From Impatiens glandulifera (taxonomy: Eukaryota; Streptophyta; Magnoliopsida; Ericales; Balsaminaceae), in NCBI RefSeq assembly GCF_907164915.1, contig NC_061867.1, forward strand, positions 53,323,852-53,387,851: 64,000 nucleotides of DNA. Reading direction: 5' to 3'. The notes beneath the pieces are model-generated. The model was not told the origin of the DNA and searched no databases. It saw nothing but the letters and a program-made list of their open reading frames with translations. This document shows, piece by piece, positions 47,627 through 58,870 of the stretch. Position 1 is the stretch's first letter. Every line of letters begins with the position of its first letter. Made by a program: the position numbers and the translations under genes.

Positions 47627-48059
47627 ATCTGTAACTGATGAACTCCTTTTTGTTTCACTTGAAGCTTCAAATTGTTACATTCAACTACCTGCATAAATAC
47701 CATACCATACACAGATTTCAGATTTCACTTAAAATCTTAATTCAGATTAGAAACAAATACAAACATCATATTACTTATTTACTTTTTCAAAGTATAAGCA
47801 TCTGAGAAACTGGAAACGGAAAGCAACGCATGCCGATCAAAGTTTACACTGAAGAAAATGCTTAAAGTTAAAACACGAAGCCAAATTCCGTTACCTGAAA
47901 AGAATTGCGAGCAATAGTTCATTCTCAGCTCATTCAGTAGGAAATTTCGGCGTTTCTTCCTACAAAAACGAGTAAGAGACGGAAGCAACAAGATGAACAG
48001 CGAGTGTTTTCTACAGAAGAGTATAATATGAGAGGAAGAAGGAAAAGGAAGTGGTCAAA

Positions 48060-48200
48060 GAAAGGCAGCTGCATGTATATAAGATATATTACCAGTCTTC
48101 TTCTTCTTCTGCAATGTCGAGTCTCTCTCTAGGACTTAGAGAGAGAGAGAGAAGACTTCGTCTTCGAAGTCTTCGCGCGAAGGATAGTCAATTGAAGCTG
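48060..48200 (-). promoter_or_regulatory. Likely CNGC core promoter
   Basis: On the - strand ATATATCTTATATACATG lies near 48075-48095, with a pyrimidine-rich (CTCTCTCTCT) tract upstream in 48130-48155. The 5' end of the transcript is then probably near 48040-48060. Upstream at 48155-48185 is a self-complementary stretch (CTTCGTCTTCGAAGTCTTCG). Confidence 0.35.
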
Positions 48201-50496
48201 CCATGAAAACTGACGTGGCCTATAGGAAAACCAGAGGAAACATTTGAAGGAATAATTGGATTGTTAGTTGTTACTTATCAAATTAGAATATATATTATAT
48301 AATTAATTCACTCATTTTTTTTAAATAAAAATATTATTTTCTTCTTAATAAATCTATGGTTTTGAGCATTATATTAATTAACTAATAAAACATAATATTT
48401 CACAAAAACAAAATTATTAAATCCAAATGAGAAACCATCTTTTAAAGTTAACAAAAGCAATTGTTTTCCAAAAACTTGTTTTTGAGCTCTTTATTGTTGT
48501 TGCTACATTTTTAATATTTATTGACATGAAATTTTTCATCTACACCTAATTCAAGACTTAAAAACTATGTTAAGTTAATGTGTTTTTAAGTTCGAGTTGA
48601 AATTAGGTTGACTCATTAAACTTGATTAATAAATATGTTAAAATTTGGTTGACCTGAAATTATGAAAAGAGATTCTTCATTTATAATTTTTATTTTATTT
48701 TATTTGTTTGAATTTTGTGTTCACTATTTCTTACTCACTTTTTTTTTTATTTTAGAATTGTCTGTAAGTAGATTTATACCTTATTTTTTATATATATTTT
48801 AATCTAAAATAAAGATGTGGGATATTAATTACATATAAATAAGTTAGATTGAGTTCCAATTGAGTGAGATTAATCAGGTCAGAATCGGGTCAATTACAAA
48901 TAAACATGTGAGTGAGGTTCTCTAACCCGTTACTCTGACCTGAATTGACATCCCTAATATTTCCTTTATTTTATTTCCGGTGAAACTAATGATAATGATT
49001 ATCGCCCAATTTACTTATTTTCGGTGAAATTAATGATAATGAGTATTGCCAACTTACTTATATCGAGAATTCAACATGAATTGTCATCCCTAATATTTTC
49101 TTTGTTTTATTTTTGATGAATTTTAATGATAATTTAGATCACTCTTTATATTTTTGTGATTAAATTAATAATTTAAATTTAATAAATAAATAAAAGTCAA
49201 ACACTATCAAAATAACATACAGTTTATATTTAAAAAGATGACAATTAAAATATTAAATAATAATGATATATTTATATAAATATTTTTTATCATATTTGAA
49301 TTTAAAGTTTTATTTAGTGAGAATTTAATCTAACACATTTGATTTTTTAAAATAAAATTATTGACATTTGAGGTACATTATGAATTTTATTTTGTTTGAT
49401 CATTTTTTTATTGTGTGTGCCCCCAATATTTTTCATTTCAATCTATTTCAAAACTAAGAAAAATAGCATTACTATTCTATTATAAAAACTTTAGGGTTTA
49501 CCAACTACAATTAGTTTAAAATTAAATATTAAAATAAATCAAATTCCAATCAGACAAATGTCTGTCAGGTTGATGCAGATAGTAGAGCTGTTTGATTCTG
49601 TTATTTTTATAAGTTTCTATTTAAAACTAATTATTTTTTTATATATATTTTCAACCATTAAATTTATTAATCAAATATTTTAAGTAATATTTTTTGTGAT
49701 AGAAAAATAATATATAAATAATAAAATAATAATTTAAAATAAATAATATATTAGTATTTTAATTAATAAATTAAATAATATAATAAATAAAAAAGGTAAA
49801 ATAATTTATTTTTGATTAATTTGAATTATTTAAATAATTCAAACCTAACTTTTAAAAAAAATAAAATTAAACATTATTTTAATTCCAATCCCATTTAAAA
49901 ACACTTCTCTTGAAAATACATAGGACCTAAAACATAATTTAATTAAATATATATTTTAAAAAAAAGACTTAATATAAAATGATTGAGAATCTATATTAAT
50001 TGCATTTCCAACTTCACTTCTATTTAAACAAAGAAAACCTTTTAACTATGCCAATATATATGTATAATTGAGAAACAAATAAGCAAGCCCTAAACAATAC
50101 AATGCCAGTATAATTGAGAAAACAACTTGCATAACCAATGGCATTTAAAAATATCTAGCACTTGGTCCATCACATTAATTAATACTCAATAATTGAACAG
50201 ACCCTTTCAAATATCTACTCTAAAATTTTAAACCCAGTAAAAAAATAAATTATTTAACTTCCTAACACTCAACAAATTGAGTGAATCCCTCCTAAACAAT
50301 TGTAAAAGTCTCAAAATAAAATAGTTTCATTGGAGATATAGAAAGCTAAAGTACATAAATATGTCAGTTAAAAATAAGTAACAAATCCATCATTGGTAAC
50401 AAATAATCTAAATTAAGTTATTGAAATTCCACAAACATGAAATGTACTAAAGGTGGAGAAGTTAATAAATCTAATGATGGTTCATGACAATAATTT
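48201..50496. other. AT-rich intergenic DNA
   Basis: No gene. Contains (TA)-rich low-complexity sequence and two near copies of TTTCGGTGAAA-TTAATGATAATGA near 48975-49045. Nothing further recognised. Confidence 0.55.
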
Positions 50497-53400
50497 CTAG
50501 GGCTTATCTTCATCTGATTGTGGTCCTGGGATAGTATCGACAAAGAACTCCTCTACTGAAAAATAAAAATAAAAAAAAAATTAATTATTTTCTTTTTGAC
50601 CAAGTATGAAAAATATTAAAATGTATTTCAGATGCATTAACTAACTATTTTTAAAATGTATTTATACCTCAATTTTTTAATAACTTATACAAAACAAGAT
50701 TATTTGGAAATAACACCAAGTAACCCATAAACAAACAAAAAAAAGCCACATTATTCAACCAACAATCACTTATTCAATCACATTGTTAAAATCATCAACA
50801 AAAATATCAAAATACTTTCCATTTTTCTAAAACTCATTATATTATACAACATTGAGTCTGATTTCTTTTTAAGGCTCTATTCATTAAAAATTTAATATTT
50901 TCACTGTACCTAAAAAAACAGGCTATTTAAAAGGGTTATTTTCAAATAACCCCAATCAAACAATTGTCTAGCATGAATATAAAATTTATTGGGTCTCAAA
51001 TTAACAATTTTCAGTCACAACATTCAAATCAACAACTAAAATTTTCACTAATTTTTATGCCCCTAGTATATTTTTATTCAAATAACCTGTTTTTTTAGTA
51101 ATCTATATCAAATAAGATTATTTGAAAATAACCACTTAGTTATTCAAATAACTCAAGGTCAAACAAGGCCTTAAACTTGTTCTATAAATTTAGATAAACA
51201 CTAGAAGAAAAATGATGTGAGAAACAAATATTATAAATTACCCTAGGCCTTTTTATATGTTAAATTTGAAATTAATCTCAAATAATTATTCAACATGCAA
51301 TCAACAATCTACACATCAAGCACTTTTCAAATCATTCACTAAAATATCCTCTATTTTTTTTATTATATATCTATACCTTGAATGTATTTTTATTCAAATA
51401 ACCTGATTTTCAATAAACTACTTCACAAACAAGATTATTTGAAAATAACCACTTGGTTATTCAAATAACCCAAAGATGAAACAAGGCCTTAAACTTGTTC
51501 GATAAATTTTTAGGGGTAATGAATGTGGTCAATGCTAGCCATGCCCAAGAATAAACACAAATAAAAAATAAATAAATAAATGAGGTAAGTAACAAAATAT
51601 AAGAATTACCTATATCCTCCTGCTCAGGAGAGTCAAGTAAAATATCTGAATCAGAAGGCAGAAAGGGAGAACCAGGATAATTTCCCAATGCTCCTAAATC
51701 TGCAAAATAATTTTCAGAATAACCTCCAGTTAAAAAACACAAACAATAACTCGAAAACTGATTTTAGCTTACTAAGCCGAAATCCATTACCTCCCAAGTT
51801 CGACAGATCAGCGGTCAAATCTGACAGACTGAAGTTCCATGGCATTTGAGCCCAAGATCTGAGTGAATCTCTAGAATTTACAGCCCCATTATCAGATGGG
51901 AGCTCCAATTCCACTGAATTAGCTACATCAGATGTAAATGCAGTATCAAGAACAGAAGTATCCACTCCCATTCCAGACATGTCAGATGTAAATGGAAAAT
52001 GACCACTGGATGTTGTTATTGATGTAGGACTCAAAGGCATATCTGCTGACATGGCACTATTTGGTGGAATAACAGGTGTTGCATCTTGTGCACTGCCATC
52101 TATCACCATACTAAACAACCAGAGGAATATGAATAAGTTTAATCACTGTGGGTGTGTTTGATAAAACTGAAAATTAAGTGTTGATCACTGAATAAGTATC
52201 GAAATATAAATGTTAAATAAACCAAATAAAATATGTGAATATTAAGTAATTAATTTGATAAAATGTTAAACTAATGTCGGGAAAGTAATTAAAGAATTAA
52301 GTGGTTTTAAGTAACACTCGGGTCTCTTATCAATGGAAGCACTTAATTTTTCCAGATTAAGTGATAATTTTATAATGTATCAAGATGGGAATTAGATTGA
52401 ATAAAAAGAACCGACTCACCTGGAATTACCAAAAGATTAGATTGTAATGCATTATGGTGGGAATTAATCATGCATTTGAACCTGATGATTATACGGTTTG
52501 TATTTGTTCTGTTGTATCATGTGTAATGACAACTTCGACAAGAGGTTTTTGTTTTAATGTATTAGCATTTCTTTTTATTACCCTTTGCTTTTATTGTCAT
52601 CTCACTTGTGCAGATCCTCAGCTGTAATTGTTTGCATATATTTATGCAGTACATGCGATCCTTGTGTTTAATGTAGATTTAAATGAGGAAGCTAAAAGTA
52701 GGGGTGAGCAATTTTAAGGTAAACCCAACCTGTTTCGAACTTTTTCAGTTTTGGGTAACTTTTATCGGGTAGACAAAAAAACTGAAATATATGATATAAC
52801 CCGAAAAAAGAAAAACATTTACAGCAAACAATGTTGTCCTAGCGGGTGAAACTGCTCAGGGGGGGACTCTTCCTAACCCCCTGGTAGTCTTTTTTTTTAA
52901 TATAATGATTATTCCAATCTTATCCTTGTTTGGTTGTTGGAATGCAAACTAGTATTCTATATTGTTATTTAATTAACATATCATGTAATAATTTAAAAGT
53001 GATGAATAATACATGTAAAATTAATTTGATATATATTATAGTGACTTGAATTATTTATTATATAGAGAGGTTTTATTTTATATAATTTTATTTAACAGAT
53101 TTATTGAGGAGAAAACGAATGCTTGTCATCATCCTTTTTGGAAAGTGGTATTTTATCATAATCACTTGAATGCCAAAGTGAATATTGAAGTAGATAAAAC
53201 TTTTTTTTCGTGAAAAGTGTATGAAAAATATATTTTTTTCCAAATTTGTAGATCATGCTAAAATATTAAATGACTTTTTTTGGCCACTTTGACAAAATTC
53301 TATACCAAAGAGAGAAAAGGTGATGACAAAGAAATATAAATAATAAGGGGAAAGCATTCTTACTCATTCATTGAATTCATCCGAATTGGATGGAAGTTAC

Positions 53401-54841
53401 ATGGTGCAGGAACTCCATTGACCACATGACAACTGGATAAGCCACTTCCCAAGTGTTGTCCAGGGGCTGGAATTGGTGGTTGTTGTAGGACAGGGTATCC
53501 CATAGGCAAATTGTTAACTGTAATGCAAATGATTGGAGATCAACAACAATGTATTATGATAAGAAAAGGCAAACTAATCTAACTGGACAAAAACAAAGAG
53601 AGGTGTCATTAAAGTACACAAGTCAAAGAGGAATCCAAGGCCATTTTGTGTTCTTTTAGGAAATGAAAAAAATACCAGTGTCACTCATCTTCACGAGAGA
53701 AGCATCTAGCACTCTTTGGTAGTATTTGTACAGATAGTTCAGAGTAATATAAACAATTAGTTATAAAAAGTATATAAAAAACAATAAGGAGGCTAGGGGT
53801 GAGCATTGTTTGGGTAAACCCGAAACCCAACCTGTTCCGAACACATTTTTCAGGTTTGGGTAATTATAGAGTTAGTTTTGTTATACCATCCAATCATTCA
53901 CATTTCTTTAGAAACTACCTACAACAATTTCATCATTTCTCAATGTCAAAAGATTTGATGTGAAAAAAGTTACCTGGCATTGGATGAATACCGTTCTGAA
54001 TGGGGGCCAGAGGAACCTTTTGAGGAAGCTGCATCATTTGATACTGATGCTGGAGTAGATGATTGAATGTGATAATCTGTTTCTTCAGCTTTAACCTTAT
54101 ATAGTATGCCCTGAAGAATTCAGCATTTTCTTCTTCCAATTTTTGCCACACTGCATTTGATTTTATAACACATAATCAGCTAAGAGTATTAGTGCATGAC
54201 TAGACAACAGAAAAAGGTTACTGCGCTATAAAGGGGATAATAAACTGTTTCAAATGTATTTTATCTTTAACTAATAAACAACTAAAGATAAACTTTCGGT
54301 ATTTTCACATAAATATTTAACTAGAAAGAACTTCTTCAAAAGATATCTGATCTCACCCAAAGTTGTAAATCCAGGATCTATCCTTGCTCTAGTCAAGAGA
54401 GTCTTTACCACTTCTTCTCTGTTCATGTACAACTGTAAACACCGCTCTATCAAATTCTGAACCTGCACCAAGTAAATGAACCTTTAAGCAAAAAAAATTA
54501 AGAGATAAGTTCCTCCAATGGCAGTTGCAGAATAATAATTCCAAGGAAAAATAATAATAATACTCTAACTAAGGTTGCCCTCTTACAAGTTCTATATCTT
54601 CTCGCGAAACCTTTTTGTTATCATTGCTGGAAACAGAAATGGAGCCCGAGTCTACTACAGGAGCTTCTGTTGGATTGTTCAGTGGATTACCTTGGGACTC
54701 ATGTGACACCTGAGTTGATGATTGTGTTTCTGGTGTATTCTGAAAATCCAGTCAAATCTGGTATGTGAATAAACAAATAGAGCCTTAATAGATAAGAAAT
54801 ATGATCCACATGTTTGAAACAGGCACCTGTTTATTCTTCAT
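50497..54841 (-). CDS. TIGR01589 plant-specific domain protein (function unknown)
   Basis: Eight exons: 54827-54841, 54587-54739, 54357-54462, 53974-54150, 53364-53517, 51791-52110, 51610-51699, 50497-50555. They give 357 residues with consistent phases. Residues 54-107 form the TIGR01589 domain (VQNLIERCLQLYMNREEVV ... VWQKLEEENAEFFRAYY), which is helical and plant-specific. A Gln-rich stretch follows (LLQHQYQMMQLPQK), then a Pro-rich part, a Ser/Thr/Asp-rich part, and an acidic C-terminus ending EEFFVDTIPGPQSDEDKP. Acidic and Gln-rich regions would fit a transcription co-regulator, but that is only inference. The first exon codes for just five residues (MKNKQ), in front of which lies a 5'UTR exon start near 54887. 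Introns contain MITE fragments. Confidence 0.88.
50690..51175. mobile_element. MITE-like repeats, copy C group (intron)
   Basis: AT-rich DNA with several pieces of the family at 43911 and 45848: ATTTTCAAATAACCCCAATC near 50940-50960, and GGTCAAACAAGGCCTTA at the right end near 51160-51175. Probably two nested or adjacent copies; borders unclear. Confidence 0.4.
51246..51489. mobile_element. MITE-like repeat, copy D (intron)
   Basis: Runs from AGGCCTTTTTATATG to GATGAAACAAGGCCTT, with GAAATTAATCTCAAATAA as in the other copies. Lies in the intron between exons 7 and 8 of the TIGR01589 gene. Confidence 0.5.
52699..52800. mobile_element. hAT-like MITE fragment (TAGGGGTGAGCA)
   Basis: TAGGGGTGAGCA is followed by AAACCCAACCTGTTTCGAAC and TTTTGGGTAA. 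The same order recurs at 53795. TAGGGGTGAGCA-like ends are typical of short hAT-type elements in plants. The right end is not defined. Confidence 0.4.
53794..53870. mobile_element. hAT-like MITE fragment, second copy
   Basis: CTAGGGGTGAGCA, then AAACCCAACCTGTTCCGAAC and TTTGGGTAATTATAG, closely parallel to the fragment at 52699. Lies in an intron of the TIGR01589 gene. Confidence 0.4.
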
Positions 54842-55229
54842 TTCACTTAAATTATAGTTGGTAGTATGTCTTCGTCAATGGGACACTCTGATAAATAAGA
54901 AAATGACATGTTAAATGGAAACAAGCTATAAATTGAGGCAGCAGCTTCACCTGGAAATTAAAATCAGAGTAAACCGAACAGCTATAACCTAGTAAGAAAC
55001 CGCTAAATAACTTCTTTCAAAAAATATTTAAATAGTTATCCACGGGCAACTGATGAACTCCACAATCCATCAAAGGGAGATAATACTATGATGTTGAGAT
55101 AAGTCCATTTAACCTTATACCAATAAATCTGCAATGTCTAAAATCTAACTGATCTTTGAACAAGTGAGAGATGACTTCACTGCAGAAAATAATAATCTCA
55201 ATGAAAATGAATGAATTATGGAAGTAATT

Positions 55230-58200
55230 AGCATCTCGATCGCATTCAAGTACTGCATCTCATGCTGAGTGTCAAAACCAGGATAAAGAATAACTAGTCA
55301 TCTGAGATTCACAGAAACGGATTCGTCCAAATGCACCAGCAGTAGAATACACAGTAATTATTTAAAAACAACCTAGAAGAACTTCAGAGCATGCAGTCTT
55401 AATAAGTTTTCCACTTATATTTCATTCAAACAACCTAGAACGTGAAAATTTTGCAGAAAGATAAATAGAATCTACAGATGAATCAACTTAAACACCTATC
55501 GATACGCTCTTCACGATTGACTTCATAATCTAGCTAATTGTCAATCGCATTCATGTACTGCATCTTATGCTGATTGTCATTTGAGATTCATAATATTAAT
55601 ATAAAAGAATCGATAGAAACTGATTCGTCCAAATCCTCCAGCAGTAGAATACGTCATAATTATTTAAAAACAACCAAGAACTTAAGAGCATGCAGTCTTA
55701 TTGAGTTTTCCACTTAGATTTCATTTAAACAACCTAGAACGTGAAAATTTTGCAGAAAGATAAATAGAATCTAGCGATGAATCAACTTAAACACATATCG
55801 ATACGCTCTTCACGATTGACTTCAAAACCTAGCTAATTGTCAATCGCATTCAAGTACCGCATCTTATGCTGATTGTCATTTGAGATCCATAATACTAATA
55901 TAAAAGAACAGATAGAAACTGATTCGTCAAAATCCTCCAGCAGTAGAATACGTCATAATTATTTAAAAACAACCTAGAACTTCAGAGCATGCAGTCTTAA
56001 CGAGTTTTCCATTTAGATTTCATTTAAACAACTTATAACGTCAAAATTTTGCAGAACTATAAATAGAATCTAGCGATGAATCAACTTAAACACCTATCGA
56101 TACACTCTTCACGATTGACTTCATAACCTAGCTAATTGTACTGCATCCTATGCTGATTGTCATTTGAGATTCATAATACTAATATAAAAGAATCGATAGA
56201 AACTGATTCTTCCAATTCCTCCAGCAGTAGAATACGTCATAATTATTTAAAAACAACCTAGAAGAACTTCAGAGCATGCAGTCTTAATGAGTTTTCCACT
56301 TGGATTTCATTTAAACAATCTATAACGTGAAAATTTTGCAGAAAAATAAGCAGAATCTAGCGATGAATCAACTTAAACACCTATCGATACGCTCTTCTCG
56401 ATTGACTTCATAACCTAGCTAATTCTCAATCGCATTCAAGTACTGCATCTTATGCTGATTGTCATTTGAGATCCATAATACTAATATTAAAGAATCCATA
56501 GAAACTGATTCATCCAAATGCTCCAGCAGTAGAATACGTCGTAATTATTTTAAAACAACCTAGAAGAACTTCAGAGCATGCAATCTTAATGAGTTTTCCA
56601 TATAGATTTCATTTAAACAACCTAGTACGTGAAAATTTTGCAGAAAGATAAATAGAATCTAGCGATAAATCAACTTTAACACCTATCGATACGCTCTTCA
56701 TGATTGACTTCAAAACCTAGCTAATTGTCAATCGCATTCAAGTACTGCATCTTATGCTGATTGTCATTTGAGATTATTAGATTAATAATACTAATGCAAA
56801 AGAATCGATAGAAACTGATTCGTCCAAATGCTCCAGCAGTAGAATACGTCATAATTATTTAAAAACAACCTAGAACTTCAGAGCATGCAGTATTAATGAG
56901 TTTTCCATTTAGATTTCATTTAAACAACCTAGAACGTGAAAATTTTGCAGAAAGATAAATAGAATCTACCGATGAATCAACTTAAACACATATCGATACG
57001 CTCTACACGATTGACTTCAAAACCTAGCTAATTGTCAATCTCATTCAAGTACTGCATCTTATGCTTATTGTCATTTGAGATTCATAATACTAATATAAAA
57101 GAATCTATAGAAACTGATTCATCCAAATGCTCCAGCAGTAGAATACGTCATGATTATAAAAACAACCTAGAAGAACTTCAGAGCATGCAGTCTTAATGAG
57201 TTTTCTATATAGATTTCATTTAAACAACCTAGAACGTGAAAATTTTGCAGAAAGATAAATAGAATCTAGCGATGAATCAACTTAAACACGTTGATACGCT
57301 CTTCACGATTGACTTCAAAACCTAGCTAATTGTCAATCGCATTTAAGTACTGCATCTTATGCTGATTATCATTTGAGATCCATAATACTAATATAAAAGA
57401 ATCGATAGAAACTGATTCTTCCAATTCCTCCAGCAGTAGAATACGTCATAATTATTTAAAAAAACAACCTAGAACTTCAGAGCATGCAGTCTTAATGAGT
57501 TTTCCATATAGATTTCATTTAAACAACCTAGAACGTGAAAATTTCGCAGAAAGATAAATAGAATCCACCAATGAATCAACTTAAACACATATTGATACGC
57601 TCTTCACGATTGACTTCAAAACCTAGCTAATTGTCAATCGCATTCAAGTACATCTTATGCTTATTGTCATTTGAGATCCATAATACTAATATAAAAGAAT
57701 CGATAGAAACTGATTCGTCAAAATCCTCCAGCAGTAGAATACGTCGTAATTATTTAAAAACAACCTAGAACTTCAGAGCATGCAGTCTTAATGAGTTTTC
57801 CATTTAGATTTCATTTAAACAACCTATAACGTGAAAATTTTGCAGAACTATAAATAGAATCTAGCGATGAATCAACTTAAACACCTATCGATATGCCTTC
57901 ACGATTCATAACCTAGCTAATTGTCAATCGCATTCAAGTACTGCATCCTATGCTGATTGTCATTTGAGATTCATAATACTAATATAAAAGAATCGATAGA
58001 AACTAATTTTCCAAATCCTCCAGCAGTAGAATACGCATAATTATTTAAAAACAACCTAGAAGAACTTCAGAGCATGCAGTCTTAATGAGTTTTCCACTTA
58101 GATTTCATACAAACAACCTAGAACGTGAAAATTTTGCACAAAGATAAATAGAATCTAGCGATGAATCATCTTAAACACCTATCAATACGCTCTTCACAAT

Positions 58201-58520
58201 TGACTTCATAATCTAGCTAATTCTCAATCACATTCAAGTACTGCATCTTATGCTGATTGTTATTTGAGATCCATAATACTAATGTAAAGAATCGCTAGAA
58301 ACTGATTCATCCAAATGCTCCAGCAGTAGAATACGTCATGATTATAAAAACAACCTAGAAGAGCTTCAGAGCATGCAGTCTTAATGAGTTCTCCACATAG
58401 ATTTCATTTAAACAACCTAGAACGTGAAAATTTTACAGAAAGATAAACAGAATCCACCGATGAATCAACTTAAACACATATCGATACGCTCTTCACGATT
58501 AACATCAAAACCTAGCTAAG
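55230..58520. repeat. Tandem repeat, 11 units of about 300 bp
   Basis: Unit landmarks recur in the same order: AATCGCATTCAAGTACTGCA, CTCCAGCAGTAGAATACGTC, AGAGCATGCAGTCTTAATGA, CGTGAAAATTTTGCAGAAAG, ACACCTATCGATACGCTCTT. Unit starts are near 55238, 55541, 55840, 56139, 56426, 56728, 57035, 57333, 57633, 57923 and 58224. The first unit is most diverged and the fourth lacks about 14 bp at its start. There is no long open frame. The block lies upstream of the TIGR01589 coding region, between a possible 5'UTR donor at 58716 and an acceptor near 54888, so it is probably intronic. Confidence 0.92.
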
Positions 58521-58716
58521 ATTAGGTTCAGATTCAACAAGAACATATCATCATGATTCATCAAACTATGTTTATACAAAAAATAAAGATTAAGAACGTA
58601 CAGATTACAAAATGAGCTCTGCTGATTCAAATTCGAAACGAAAACAAGCTGCATTAAAGAATTTTGACATAGATACAGATTAACAATGAAGGAAAGATGA
58701 AGATTCGTGAATTTAC

Positions 58717-58870
58717 GGTGATGAAGTTCAGGAGAAATCCGTGCGACGGCAGAAACTTCGTGGTGCAGTGAAGTCAGATGAAAAGACTTTAATCCCTATA
58801 AGAAATGGAAATGAAGCTGAAAATGGTCACACTGTAGAGAGAGAGAAAGAGGGGAATAAAAATCCAGACA
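58717..58870 (-). other. Probable first 5'UTR exon and promoter edge of the TIGR01589 gene
   Basis: On the - strand a CTCTTTCTCTCTCTCT pyrimidine tract (near 58840-58855) is followed by GC-richer leader-like sequence and a possible donor CACC|gtaaat at 58717/58716. A matching acceptor atcag lies at 54888. No coding start is used here. The model is based only on motifs. Confidence 0.4.

Noticed and set aside
55230..58520. CRISPR-like array
   Set aside because: Period near 300 bp with no separate unique spacers, in a plant nuclear context; it is an ordinary long tandem repeat.
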